Source: Branchiostoma floridae
Lineage: Eukaryota; Chordata; Leptocardii; Amphioxiformes; Branchiostomatidae
DNA length: 62,000 bases
NCBI RefSeq assembly: GCF_000003815.2
Contig: NC_049987.1
Span: 1,076,065 to 1,138,064 of the forward strand
Reading direction: 5' to 3'
Below are positions 50,801-62,000 of this stretch, piece by piece. The notes under the pieces were generated by a model. The model was given only the letters and a program-made list of their open reading frames with translations. It made no database searches and was not told the DNA's origin. How positions within the stretch are numbered: the first letter of the stretch is position 1; every line of letters begins with the position of its first letter. The position numbers were made by a program, and so were the translations under genes.

Positions 50801-52270
50801 TACTGGCTCATGATAATTGAGTACAAAGATGTGCATAATGAAATTCAAATTATCGATCTATTTCTACAATTTGTGATGAAATTTTATAAATAATTCTAGT
50901 GTTATCTTCCAGGGTTTATACAAATACATAAACAAAAATACACAACACTGTTATAATAAGACAATTCCAGGGTAATAAATACTTACGAATTACACATCAA
51001 AAGTCTAAAATCATTTGCCTTTCACTATCATATTGACTCTGCCCATGAAATGTATGACTTTAGTATCCAAAGTCTTAATATCAGTCATCAGGTCATCCCA
51101 AAGCTTCGCAACTCTGTATACGAATTTTTCTCCTCTTAATTTTTGCATTTTGTTTTAGGCAGTCAATATTTATACTTTGACCATCTTGTTAAGTATGTAT
51201 GGCGTCGATGTGTCGATGAAGATTAGAAATCCAAGTAATAAGACAAGCTTGGTAGATAGTCAACGTATGGGGTAAATTTTTTTATAAGATAAGCCAAACT
51301 TCAGCGACACTGATGAAAGGTATTGGATGCTACCTGAAAAGTCTGACCGTTTTCCGAAATCTTTTCCAGCTGCTTCAGTAACTACTAGTACTATTTTGCG
51401 TATCTTATTACCTGGATGTCTAACCTTCATCCACGTGTTTTTTATATTTCATATACTGCCATTTAGCGTATGGCGTTCATGAACTGGCACAAAGTGTTTA
51501 CTTGTGTCCTTTGACTCACCTGTGACAACAATTCTAAGGAATAGTTTTAAAAAAAAACTTACACTTAGTTCGTCTCTTAGATATTATCAGTAACCAAGCT
51601 AAATCTGAATGCATTCCAGTCATGTGTACATCATTTCATAGAGAGCCTGCAGGCTCAGTTTTGCCTTTGTCCCCTCTAGACTATCCCTTCCAATAACGCT
51701 GCACAGTCGTTCATGACTGACGGACCTAAGGCTTGGATAACAATTTTTTATGACAGAAGATTGTCTAGCATTCATCAATCAAAGTTTTGTAGTTAGATTT
51801 TTGACATATAGATTCCTAGATAGAGTCAGTTCGTTGAAGAAGTCCATCAATCATGTATCAATACAGTTACTTCAAATTTTCTTCAAACAATGCCTGTTTT
51901 TAACACTTGGAGTAACTAGAGTCATTTCAATATGCAGACGCAAACTTTCTGCTTCCGAAAGCTGTTCAACAACACCACAACCAATTGACAAGTCCAGGGT
52001 GGTGTTGGACGAGAGAGCCACCTTGCGAGCTGTTCCCAATAAAATGCATTCCGTCTTCAATACTTACATAATAAGACGATTGGGCCAAACCCAGGACAAA
52101 ATTGTCATAATGTTAGGTTGCAAAGTATCAAATTTTTGATTGAGAGAATTTTGAAAAAATGCCAATGTAGCTTATTGTTAGTATCCAGATTTCACTTTTT
52201 ACTGGTCAGGTCTACCTGACTGCCGCAGCCCGGAGAGTCGCTGTACAGTAGCGGTGAGAGTTTCGTCTGT
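47880..52270. other. Intergenic, no gene supported
   Basis: About 4.4 kb without a domain-bearing ORF or splice-consistent coding block. A non-coding RNA cannot be excluded. It is downstream of the YWTD gene's last exon, so a 3' UTR may reach into its right part. Confidence 0.5.
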
Positions 52271-52273
52271 CGT

Positions 52274-52284
52274 CTATGGACGTC
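52274..52284 (-). CDS. YWTD gene terminal exon (tentative)
   Basis: Acceptor TTTTTCCAG, then three bases-in-phase codons and TAG. Chosen only because the phase from the preceding exon gives an immediate stop after a good acceptor. Another last exon is possible. Confidence 0.35.
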
Positions 52285-55200
52285 CTGGAAAAATTAACAT
52301 AATTAACGAGATGCGATGTGGAATTACGTGTCTCTGACAAGCGAAATAATGATCTAACGTGCTTAAAAAGTGGCGAATACGTAATGGCATTGACTCGCGA
52401 TGCAATTGCAGCTTACAACAATAATAGGTTTGTCAGGATAAAACACTGAGAAACTACCAATTCTCTGTGTCTATTTTGTCACAGACTTTGGACAAGAATA
52501 TCTCAAGAACGAGGTGGCGAATCGTCATGAATTCCGTTATGTAGATGACTGAGTAATGAGACATATATATTCATCTAATAAATATGCAAATCAACAGATG
52601 TTTCGCATAATTAATGTTGAAATTTCAAAATCAACTGTATCCATAATAGGACTCTCAAACTTGTCAAAACTTGGGAAAGAGAGAAATCATTATGGATATC
52701 AATTGTTTAAATGAAGACATTATTTTCATAATTAATTAGAAAATGCTATAAATTCATAGCGGTACACGATGGGAATTTTATTCTTGCAGCATTATGAATA
52801 TAAGTGAAGGTGAACACTACTAGACGTCGATCACGCAAATCAGTGTCATAATTACATACTTTCATTCTTTGAACAACTTATGGTATTTGGATAGAGCAAC
52901 GGAGACAAGTTATGCAAATGAGGACCTTGATTACATAATTAATGAAACTTTGTATATTACTTCACCGGAAAAGGTTGATATCATTCGGCGGAGCTATGAA
53001 GTTGTGACAATCTAGTTGTGTCATAAAATGAGAAAAATCTTTACCACCTGTCTGGCTTCGTACTTTATGCATGCGTAAATAAAAATCCATGTATCATATG
53101 ATCGAAACAAATATGTTTAAACAGTTTAAAGACCTGAACCTGTTGTTACAGGATGGAGGTACTGACAGTGGCGAATCCGTCAGGAGTTGTACTTACCATT
53201 GATTACGCCAGGAGGCTCTGCCTTGGGCAGGTAGATGCCATATGGGTACTTTAGGCCATCCACCTGTGCCATCCACCTGCTTGTCTTTGTTAGGTGGGAC
53301 TTGGACAACCTGGAGTTGTGGAACCAAATATCATCGATGTTAGGTATTTTAGTGTATACACATGAGTATACTTAAGTTAAGAGTTTAAAAATAGGGATTC
53401 AAAACTATAGATACATATATTCTTATACAGATGTTGTTTTGCATTTTTGCACGTATATGGGGATATGTTTTTATACTTATATGTTATTTCAGTATTTCAT
53501 TTCATGCAGCCTGGAAATGTAAACCAAAAAAATGTAGTTTCGTGTGTACACATGCGTATACTTAGAGTAAGGGTGTAAAAAAAGGACTTCAAAACATTGA
53601 ATATATATTTCTATACTTTGATGCATAATTTCACTAGGTATACAGATTTATTTCTACAAATTGCTTTCAGTAAATAAATGGGATTTCCTCACTTTCCGAT
53701 TTTTCCCTGCCAGAATGAATCCTGCCAGGCAGAAGACCAGTAGACGAAGTTTTCATCCACTGCAATTCCCCGAACATACTTGTCGTGTTCATACATCACT
53801 TCTCGGGTATCGTTGCCCAGCAGGTCTGAGCTGTAGATGCCACATCCTTGATTACCGTAGTACAGCCGATCCTCTAAATCAGATGAACAAATATACTGAT
53901 CACTACTAAGTAGTTACCTTTGCCAGAATGGCTAAGGTTATGTTTTCGGTTTGGTGGTGTGGTTCTCCCCGTTTGTGAGCAGCATAACTCGAGAGGACTT
54001 CGATAGATACAGCTGATATTTGGTGGGTGGGTAGGGGTGTGGAAGACGAAGGTCGAGTTCGATAATGGGCCTCCTAGCGGCTTGCTAAGGTACTGCAGCA
54101 GGACCTGCATGCTTGATATCTCGCGTTCCGGACATGCTGCGGTGGTGATTTTTGAGCGTTAGGGAGCCCTTAACGCAGGGAGTGATTGCTGCGAGTTTGG
54201 GCCCCCTAGTGGCTGGCTAAGGTACTGCAGCAGGACCTGCATGCTTGATATCTCGCGTTCCGGACATGCTGCGGTCGTGATTTTTGAGCGTTAGGGAGCC
54301 CTTAAAGCAGGGAGTGATTGCTGCAAGTTTGGGCCCCCTAGTGGCTTTCATGGAAGTGCAGGCGCCGGTTTAATTGCAAACTTTTGTCTGCGGACAGCAT
54401 AACTCGAGAAGACTTCGACGGATGCAGCTGGTATTTGGTGGGTGGGTAGGGGTCTGGGAAACGAAGGGGGAGTTCGATAATGGGCCCCCTAGCGGCTTCC
54501 CTTGGTACTGCAGCGCAACTTCCGGGTGTGTTTTTCCATCTTCTGAACATGGTATGGCCACGAGTTTTGGGTGTTAGATAGCTGTTGTGCTCAGGAGTTA
54601 GTGACATAAGTTTGGGTCCCCTAGCCGCTAGTTTAGGGATAGCCGGGGCATTCTTGTCGAAAACTTCTGAAGCATTAAAACCCCCCCCAGTCTGGTTTCA
54701 AATTGGTTGATTCCATCAGTGAGAGTGCACAGCACAGTTGACGCGTTACTTGATCCAATGTTGAGGTGAAAGGTGGTGACCTAAGGTGAGGTAGCAGCTG
54801 CTGATCTCTAAGGATTGAGTCTATGAAGTTTGTTGTGGGGCAGGACATATTTGAAGACAGGGATTTTTACGTTTGCCAGAATTGCTAATTGTGGATACTG
54901 GTGGAGCAGAGATTAACTTGGAGGTCTTGTTGGTCTGCAAGCAACTTTGATGACCTAACTGACAGGTAAGATTGAATATATGATAACGATTTTAAGTGTT
55001 AGAAAGGTGTTGTTTGTAGGAAGACGTGACATATGTTTGAGTCCCCTAGCGGCTTGTTTCTGGGGATAGCAGGCATTTTTGTCGAAAAGTTCTGTGGAAA
55101 TGCAAGGCATTTTTGTCATGACACTCCAATGTTGCCAAGTGGTAGAAGTAGTATGGTGCTCCCATGGAGTTAGGCCTTATTGTTGCCTCTGTATATTTAT

Positions 55201-58200
55201 TACCTTTGCCAGAATGGCTAAGGTTATGTTTTCGGTTTGGTGGTGTGGTTCTCCCCGTTTGTGAGCAGCATAACTCGAGAGGACTTCGATGGATGCAGCT
55301 GATATTTGGTGGGTGGGTAGGGGTGTGGAAGACGAAGGTCGAGTTCGTTAATGGGCCTCCTAGCGGCTTGCTAAGGTACTGCAGCAGGACCTGCATGCTT
55401 GATATCTCGCGTTCCGGACATGCTGCGGTCGTGATTTTTGAGCGTTAGGGAGCCCTTAAAGCACGGAGTGATTGCTGCGAGTTTGGGCCCCCTAGCGGCT
55501 GGCTAAGGTACTGCAGCAGGACCTGCATGCTTGATATCTCGCGTTCCGGACATGCTGCGGTCGTGATTTTTGAGCGTTAGGGAGCCCTTAAAGCAGGGAG
55601 TGATTGCTGCGAGTTTGGGCCCCCTAGCGGCTTTCTTGGAAGTGCAGGCGCCGGTTTAGTTGCAAACTTTTGTCTGCGGACAGCATAACTCGAGAAGACT
55701 TCGACGGACGCTGATAATATTTGGTGGGTGGGTAGGGGTGTGGGAAACGAAGGGGGAGTTCGATAATGGGCCCCCTAGCGGCTTGCTAAGGTACTGCAGC
55801 AGGACCTGCATGCTTGATATCTTGCGTTCCGGACATGCTGCGGTCGTGATTTTTGAGCGTTAGGGAGCCCTTAAAGCAGGGAGTGATTGCTGCGAGTTTG
55901 GGCCCCCTAGTGGCTTTCATGGAAGTGCAGGCGCCGGTTTAATTGCAAACTTTTGTCCGCGGACAGCATAACTCGAGAAGACTTTGACGGATGCAGCTGG
56001 TATTTGGTGGGTAGGTAGGGGTCTGGGAAACGAAGGGGGAGTTCGATAATGGGCCCCCTAGCGGCTTCCCTTGGTACTGCAGCGCAACTTCCGGGTGTGT
56101 TTTTCCATCTTCAGAACATAGTATGGCGACGAGTTTTGGGTGTTAGATAGCTGTTGTGCTCAGGAGTTGGTGACATAAGTTTGGGTCCCCTAGCGGCTAG
56201 TTTAGGGATAGCCGGGGCATTCTTGTCGAAAACTTCTGAAGCATTTCAACCCCCCCCCCCAGCCTGGTTTCAAATTGGTTGATTCCATCAGTGAGAGTGC
56301 ACAGCACAGTTGACGCGTTACTTGATCCAATGTTGAGGTGAAAGGTGGTGACCTAAGGTGAGGTAGCAGCTGCTGATCTCTAAGGATTGAGTCAATGAAG
56401 TTTGTTGTGGGGCAGGACATATTTGAAGACAGGGATTTTTACGTTTGCCAGAATTGCTAATTGTGGATACTGGTGGAGCAGAGATTAACTTGGAGGTCTT
56501 GTCGGTCTGCAAGCAACTTTGATGACCTAACTGACAGGTAAGATTGAATATATGATAACGATTTTAAGTGTTAGAAAGGTGTTGTTTGTAGGAAGACGTG
56601 ACATATGTTTGAGTCCCCTAGCGGCTTGTTCCTTAGGCCATATGATCAACTTGGCAAGCCAAAATGATGGGCTTATGTACATAACAACGGTCTTAGTCTG
56701 TATTCTTCTCCTTCCTTTGAGTTTGAGAGGTAGGTACACTGACATCTCTTTTTTCACTACATGGTCTCAATTTGAGCTGTCCTTGCAGTAGTCTTTTAAA
56801 AGCCATTTTCAGTCTCAAAGCCTTCATGCATTCAAGTCTGTCTCCAAAGAGTCAGAACTTTGAAGCTTGAACTATGTAGAACATGTATCTTACCTTTTAT
56901 ATCATATGGTTGTGAGATTTGGGGCAGAGCTAATTCAGAAGACAATTGCCCAGCAGAAATTACACGGAGGTGATTTTGTGGAAAATCTTTTGGGTGTACA
57001 TAGAGATACAAGGAACATGAGGTAGTAGAGCAGAGCTTGGGACATTGTTCCCAATTGACTTACATATATTTAATGTACAGTCAAGTTGTGGCTACGCTTC
57101 AAACATTCGGACTTTTCAACACATCCCCTATTGTGAGTAGGCGCGTTATCACTCTGTCATCAAATTGAATATGAACTGATGAACAGCTGTAAGGAATTCA
57201 GGTTACAAGGCGTAAGGGAAATTTGAAACGATATCGGTTACTTTTTTCTATGGATGTCTGAATTCACAGTTAGACAATAAGTACATAATGTACATTGTTT
57301 AAAATGTGGTTGAAAGATATATATATCCAGATATGTTTTCATTGACTGTCTACAAAAAAGTAAAGAAGGGATTCTCCAGGGAATATTATATAAAATTTTC
57401 TAGATAAATATGTGGTATGGTGGGCTTTGTGCAAACTTAGAAGTAGTGCCTACCCCCTTGCAATTGTGACAGGGTGGTGGAAATGGTACTTGTTTCTCGA
57501 TGCTTTAAGCTTGAGGGTGACTTCTGAACAGTTTTATACAACTAAAATGCACATTTGTGGAGTTATGGTTTTGGAGCTGAGGGGTTGCCGCACAAACCTG
57601 GACAATAGACTAAAACCACTGCGACAATTTTACCTTTGCCAGAATGGCTAAGGTTAGGTTTTGGATGTGTTTGTGTGTCTGTGTGTGTGTTAACAGCATA
57701 ACTCGAGAAGCCTGGGATGGATCCTGATAATATTTGGTAGGTGGGTAGGGATCGGGAAACGAAGGTCAAGTTTGATAATGGACCCCCTAGCGGCTTGCTA
57801 AGGTACTGCAGCAGAAACTCAACTTTGGACGAAATAACTCTACAACATGTTGACGGATCGTCATGATTTTTGGTATGTAGATAGAATGAGTGATGACTTA
57901 CATAATGAGATACGAATTATGCACATCAACAGCTCATTTGCATAATTAATTAGGAAAATTTATAAATCCACAGCATTCCATGATAGGACTTTCAAACTTG
58001 TCACATATGTAGCTGGGAAGGAGAGAAATATCTATAGATATCAATTATGCAAATGATGACCTCATTTGCATTATTAATGAGAAAATATGAACATGTTGAC
58101 GGATCATCATGTTTTTTGGTATTTAGGTAGCGTAAGTGAAGACCTACATAATGATATACCAATTATGCAAATCAACAGCTAATTTGCCTAATCAATTAGG

Positions 58201-60634
58201 AAAAGTACAAAAACCCACTGCATTTCATTATAGTACTTTCATCAAAGTTGTCACATATGTAATTGAGAAAGAGGGAAGAGAGTAAGGGGTGTATTTTATT
58301 TAAGACTGAAAGAGAATAAGTCAAGAATGGATCAAAGGATCATCATGATTTTTGGTATGCTGATAGCTTAAGTAATGCTTGATACAATTTGATATCGATT
58401 AATGGTACCTTGGGATCTAATTTGCATAATCAATGTTGAAATTTTATAAACCAACTCCAAGCATATAATTATAAAGAAAATGAAATGAGTAACGCATTTG
58501 TCTACAGACATCATTCTACATAACAAACCTTGTTATTTGGCAAAGGTATGTGTTCGTGGAACTCTAGTTAGAGTTTTTCTTAAGAGTACAGAGTAGAGAA
58601 AACATGCACATACGCAGTGCCTTACACGCACTGGTAGTCTAAAGATCAATGAACATGTGATAAAGTCAGAATACCGTGATTCCAATGACAATCATTCATT
58701 TGCCTTAAAGGGCCTAGTAAAACTATATAAAGAACAGATAATGTAAACTATGGGATTCAGCATGCTACAGGCACTCGTGCAGTTCACATCAGTGGTGGTC
58801 TGGCTGAGAAAGTTACTCAGAAGTTACTGTTCAAGTCATGATCGAAAGCTAGATACAACAGACAATAAATTGAAGTATGACTACACATAAAGAAGTTAGT
58901 TTGAAGTACACCTAGCCCAGAATATGAAGTAATGATAATACCGGGTGGATATTTAGTGTGAGAAATTGACAAGCAGTTAAGATATGGTCTATACTGGTAT
59001 CTTGCCACAGGCCAAGACACGAATATTACAAGTCATATTTACACAGACAGAACTGAGAGCTGATTCAGCTATGAGGAAAACATCTTCAAGTTGGATATTT
59101 AGATGCAATTTGATACTTTGATAATGGAATTTGATACTTTTTAAACATTTTGACAGGGTTTAAAAGTTCTCTTCTTCGCCGCATGTCAGGTAAAATTATG
59201 AACATGATTTATAATATTGAAGAAAGTTGATTTTCACAAAACTGCAGATAGTATGGTCTTATATTGGATTTTATCTGATTGAAACCTCCTAGGATCATGT
59301 AACTTCGTCATTTACATTGGGTCATTCTATTTGGTTTGACAATGTTCATATGGTCTCCTGTGAAAACCAGTAGAGAATATTTGAATCATGTGACCAGTAT
59401 TATGCTAATCTGTCCCTGGCCTTTGTTCCCGGCTGGTAGACAGTTTGGCATGTTTATGAGTTTATGTGGTTATGGGGGTCAAGTCACAGTGGGAGTACCT
59501 TCTTATTGTTCTCGCCCTAGGTATGATTTTGGCCCCTATACGTAGATATGATCATATTGGCAACAAGTCACTAACTAGAGCCTGTTTCCTCACCTTTGAA
59601 GTCTATTGTAATACAGATGGGATCACGCAGACCCGTGATGATTGTATTTTGTTCACTGCCGTCCATCTCAGCACGGTAAATACTTCCTTTAGAACCGTCC
59701 ACCCAGTACATGAATCTGTAGAAAAGATACCGACAAACAGAAATATTATATCTCCGCGAAATGTATGGACATTGTTGTTTTATTGTGCATCAACTCATTA
59801 ATTCAATAGTTTCAACAGTTTTCTTTAGAAAACAACAGCCTCGCAGCGTGTACAAAACAAGATGAATAACACTGATTTGTACAATTGATGCATTAACAAG
59901 TACAATACACGACGAAGAAATACCAACCAAAGTTATACAAAATGTCATTCAATGAACACTACAGTAAGGACAAGAACGTCCTAACAGTATTACTGAGAGG
60001 ACTTGATGTACAGGCGTATGGCCAGATGATTATAAAGCTAAAACTACAATAATCCATTTGCACTGATGACCTTCTCTACCTAAGACCACGCAATACAAAA
60101 GTAGCAAAAATAGTTGACTTCAGTATATAATCTAAGACTAAACACACGGAGTATGGTATACGAACAATAGATTTTTTTTTAAATTATTTTGTACACAATA
60201 TTTCATACGAATTTTGCACTGATGATCTCCTCTACCTAAGACCACGCAATAAAAAAAAGGTACCAAAAATAGTTGACCTCAGTACCTAGGGCCGTGTTGA
60301 TTGATGATATAGATGGCATCCTATTGGAACACATTCTACACATATTATCTAACTTTGGAAATTACTTTGGCATTCTATGAGATAAATATCCGTTTTCCGA
60401 TTTTTTTTTCTATGGCATATTTTAGAACTGCTTTGTACGATTTACAGTATTATGACATGCATTTTACTCACTTATTCCTGGGGTCCAGAACCAGGCCTCC
60501 AGACTTGAAGCCTGTTGACGTCAGGAGTGTCCTGGCGGACGATCCATTCATCTTTGCCACAGAGATAGACTCTGCGCCAGATAGAGACCAGTAGATATTA
60601 CCCCCAGCGTGGTCCAACGCCAGGCCATTGGCAG
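52274..60634 (-). CDS. YWTD (LDL-receptor class B) repeat protein, last five exons
   Basis: Minus-strand exons 60634-60472, 59715-59594, 53873-53693, 53276-53197 and 52284-52274 join with consistent phases (1-2, 2-1, 1-2, 2-1, 1-stop). They read as beta-propeller blades: NGLALDHAGGNIYWSLSG, LDPRNKFMYWVDGSKGSIYR, LRDPICITIDFKEDRLYY, VRGIAVDENFVYWSS, DGLKYPYGIYLP, then a quick TAG. Each blade has the YWTD-type aromatic core (YWSL, YWVD, LYYG, YWSS). Known: such propellers are found in LDLR, LRP, nidogen and EGF precursors and bind extracellular ligands. The 5' part lies beyond the window. No EGF or membrane segment follows the propeller here, so the product may be secreted or the last exon may be wrong. 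Confidence 0.75.
52490..52960. repeat. Diverged copy of the 57.8-58.5 kb repeat module
   Basis: ATCGTCATGA.TT..GTTATGT, AATATGCAAATCAACAG.TG, CATAATTAAT and AGGACT.TCAAACTTGTCA occur in the same order as at 57860-58010. Confidence 0.6.
53197..53276 (-). CDS. YWTD gene exon (n-1)
   Basis: Acceptor ACAAGCAG, donor GTAAGT, 80 nt, phase 2 in and 1 out. Encodes WMAQVDGLKYPYGIYLPKAE and PPGVIN. G..YP.GIYL is the last-blade motif. The acceptor lies in a short duplicated GTGGATGGC, so the start could shift. Confidence 0.65.
53693..53873 (-). CDS. YWTD gene exon (n-2)
   Basis: Acceptor TGATTTAG, donor GTGAGG, 181 nt, phase 1 in and 2 out. Encodes EDRLYYGNQGCGIYSSDLLG and VRGIAVDENFVYWSSAWQD. Separated from the previous exon by 5.7 kb of repeats. 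Confidence 0.8.
53915..56625. repeat. Higher-order tandem repeat: two >1.1-kb units of ~131-bp modules
   Basis: Unit A runs from 53915 to about 55050 and unit B from 55201 to about 56625, both starting TACCTTTGCCAGAATGGCTA and ending in the GTCCCCTAGCGGCTTGTT block. Within them modules repeat at 131 bp (GGCCCCCTAGCGGCT, then TAAGGTACTGCAGCAGGACC, then CGCGTTCCGGACATGCTG). Unit B holds about two extra modules (near 55626-55910). It lies in an intron of the YWTD gene. Confidence 0.85.
57629..57830. repeat. Third, partial copy of the 53.9-kb repeat unit
   Basis: TACCTTTGCCAGAATGGCTA, CAGCATAACTCGAGAAG, ATATTTGGTAGGTGGGTAGG and CCCCCTAGCGGCTTGCTAAG in order, with more changes than units A and B. 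Confidence 0.8.
57835..58540. repeat. ~235-bp tandem repeat
   Basis: Three units starting near 57850, 58088 and 58330 with GACGGATC.TCATG.TTTTTG, GTATGTAGATAG and ATTATGCAAATCAACAGCTA in order. Confidence 0.75.
58541..59593. other. Intron of the YWTD gene, nothing recognised
   Basis: No coding block or clear repeat seen in this stretch. Confidence 0.45.
59594..59715 (-). CDS. YWTD gene exon (n-3)
   Basis: Acceptor TTTTCTACAG, donor GTGAGG, 122 nt, phase 2 in and 1 out. Encodes FMYWVDGSKGSIYRAEMDGS followed by LRDPICITIDFK. Confidence 0.85.
60472..60634 (-). CDS. YWTD gene exon (n-4)
   Basis: Acceptor TTTTCTGCAG, donor GTGAGT, 163 nt, phase 1 in and 2 out. Encodes ANGLALDHAGGNIYWSLSG and VAKMNGSSARTLL. 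A classic class-B repeat with A.DH.G..IYW and G...LL. Confidence 0.85.
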
Positions 60635-60711
60635 CTGCAGAAAAGGTATGCTTATTTATTACTTAATATACTTATTTCGTTTGTTTAATTTATGTTAATT
60701 GTAATTAGTAA

Positions 60712-61155
60712 TTTAATCTATACAACGAGCGAGACGCATGACTGGGGGTATAATCATTTTTTAATGGTAAACAATAAAAATGACAGATAAATTTTCTCCA
60801 CAGGAGAAATAGTCACATACATTGGTAGTTATACAGTATATACAGTGGTAGTTGTTTACTGTGTTTGTTTAATACGGAGTTCTTGTTTACGGTAGTGGGT
60901 GGGCGGGGTTTCGCGTCCGCACGCGTAGAAGGCGGTCCGGGAATGAAGCCCCCGGACTAACCCGCCTGCCTGGAGCTAATTAAGCTGACCCTGGTGGGTC
61001 CGTGTGTGGTCAGATCAAACAACGTCCTCTGATCAAAACATAAATAAACAATCCTTTATTATAACCTTTAATCTATACAACGAGCGAGACGCATGACTGG
61101 GGGTATAATCATTTTTTAATGGTAAACAATAAAAATGACGGATAAATTTTCTCCA
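60712..61155 (-). repeat. 89-bp direct repeats at 3' end of tyrosine-recombinase element
   Basis: 60712-60800 and 61067-61155 differ at one base by eye (CAGAT or CGGAT near the end). They are separated by 266 bp of different sequence. Reading on the minus strand from the recombinase stop, this is repeat, spacer, repeat, the B1-A2-B2 layout of Ngaro-type split direct repeats. Confidence 0.8.
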
Positions 61156-61272
61156 AACCCCCAGTCAGGAGATGAGTGAAAGGAAAGATTACATGGAGCT
61201 AGTTAGGAGTCGTAACTTTAAGAATAAGAACAAAGGCTTGCGCTATCTATGAACTTAACAAAGTCTATTACG

Positions 61273-62000
61273 CTAAACTAGGGCATTTGCCATGGTGCGA
61301 ACAGTCCATAGTCTGCCTTTGAGGGTCACAGTGGTGTACCGCTGGTAAGCGTTCGATTTCCAGTCTCCCTGGAGCTGAATCAGGGTCGCAGGTATACCAC
61401 AGTCGCTGGCCCAGGTCGCGCCGCCGCGACGGAGGCTGTGTCCGCTATACTGAGTCTTGTTGTAACCGCATAAGTCTATGAAGTGCCGCAGCAGAGTCAC
61501 GAAAGTTTGGTGCGTCATGGGTACATTCCGAGGCCCCGTTTCCTGGGGCAGAACAAAGGCTGGTCCGTCTGGGTCTGCCGCGTGTGTCAGGGAGAACGCT
61601 TTCTCCAGCGCTGCTACGGGACACAGGGGGGAGCCATTAACACGGGGGATCGGGATCTGGAGGGTCCTTTCTCGAAACTGAATTGTTTTGCTCCAACGAA
61701 CGGTGATCACTGCGCCCAACGCGAAAAACCGGAAGTCTTTGCGGCATAGTTGCTTGACAGGGTCGAAGCTGTTCGCTGTTTTCGGTAGAAGGTTTGACTT
61801 GCGGAAGAACGAGAAGAAACCCACCAGGCACGTGGCCCAGAAGACCACGTGTTTGGCCTGAGTGAGGTCCAGCCGTGTGTAGATGGCGCGTAGAATGTCC
61901 GGGGTGATGGGAAGCTTCTGCGTGACGCAATCACCATGGATACGGCGAATCCCGCGCAATGTAGTTTGTAGGAGCCAGTTGTTGTGCAGGGGGTTGCCAA
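61273..62000 (-). CDS. Tyrosine recombinase of a DIRS/Ngaro-type retrotransposon, partial
   Basis: The frame is open from the window edge (62000) to the stop at 61273, at least 240 codons. It has the phage-integrase fold signatures: TCLVGFFSFFRKSNLLP around the first catalytic Arg, VRWSKTIQFRE, HSLRRGGATWA (His-x-x-Arg), LQGDWKSNAYQRYTTV with the late Trp and the nucleophilic Tyr. Known: tyrosine recombinases replace DDE integrases in DIRS-order retroelements and insert a circular cDNA without target duplication. No break is seen, so this copy may be recent. The reverse transcriptase and gag parts should lie to the right, outside the window. A Crypton is an alternative but lacks the direct repeats seen here. 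Confidence 0.85.
   Translation of the reverse strand, partial: GNPLHNNWLLQTTLRGIRRIHGDCVTQKLPITPDILRAIYTRLDLTQAKHVVFWATCLVGFFSFFRKSNLLPKTANSFDPVKQLCRKDFRFFALGAVITVRWSKTIQFRERTLQIPIPRVNGSPLCPVAALEKAFSLTHAADPDGPAFVLPQETGPRNVPMTHQTFVTLLRHFIDLCGYNKTQYSGHSLRRGGATWASDCGIPATLIQLQGDWKSNAYQRYTTVTLKGRLWTVRTMANALV

Noticed and set aside
51750-52139. 129-codon plus ORF
   Set aside because: No domain, no good start context and composition like the flanking intergenic DNA.
54338-55863. ORFs of 60-116 codons in the higher-order repeat
   Set aside because: The frames come from the repeated module and end at different places in each copy, so no coding constraint is visible.

Overview
The window looks like invertebrate chordate genomic DNA, most likely a lancelet (Branchiostoma). 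This is inferred from the gene types (an ANK-ZU5-UPA-Death protein, an LRR receptor with a tyrosine-rich tail, a YWTD protein), intron-rich genes with GT-AG borders, TTAA-flanked MITEs, and dense decayed non-LTR retrotransposons. No species-specific marker was tested. Three runs of N (30525-30624, 34130-34229, 36333-37039) show it is a draft assembly.

Left half (2891-30353, + strand): one gene of 15 exons can be assembled by hand with every splice phase consistent. It encodes about 832 residues: ankyrin repeats, a ZU5 domain, a second ZU5/UPA-like region and a C-terminal death domain. Four consecutive exons are each exactly one 33-codon ankyrin repeat in phase 0 and are very alike at the DNA level; two broken relics lie beside them. 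The introns hold mobile elements: a 5'-truncated LINE (5160-6184), a Harbinger-like element (6549-8682) interrupted by a TTAA-flanked MITE (7332-8427), a nearly complete antisense LINE (about 10.5-17.6 kb) with ORF1, endonuclease and reverse transcriptase and a 5' array of ~60-bp repeats, and further MITEs (about 26.17-26.68 kb and 27835-28726).

Middle (30.6-48 kb): an LRR receptor pseudogene on the minus strand (35917 down to about 34640, perhaps to 33250), with signal peptide, LRRs, LRR C-cap, stalk, transmembrane helix and a tail of 17-residue repeats carrying Tyr-Glu-Asn. Then comes a dense stretch of broken retrotransposons (38.5-47.9 kb): at least five separate LINE remnants, one of them split by a MITE, a tRNA-derived SINE, and a promoter-like block with CCAAT, octamer and TATA motifs.

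Right (48-62 kb): 48-52.2 kb has no gene I can support. From 60634 down to 52274 on the minus strand are the last five exons of a YWTD (LDL-receptor class B) repeat gene, with a higher-order repeat array (53.9-56.6 kb) in one intron. The right edge holds the 3' end of a tyrosine-recombinase retrotransposon (recombinase 61273 to beyond 62000), followed by an 89-bp direct repeat pair of the kind found at Ngaro-type 3' ends.

The two intact-looking genes do not form an operon or pathway. The ANK-ZU5-UPA-Death gene and the LRR receptor both belong to the expanded innate-immune and death-fold repertoire known in lancelets.
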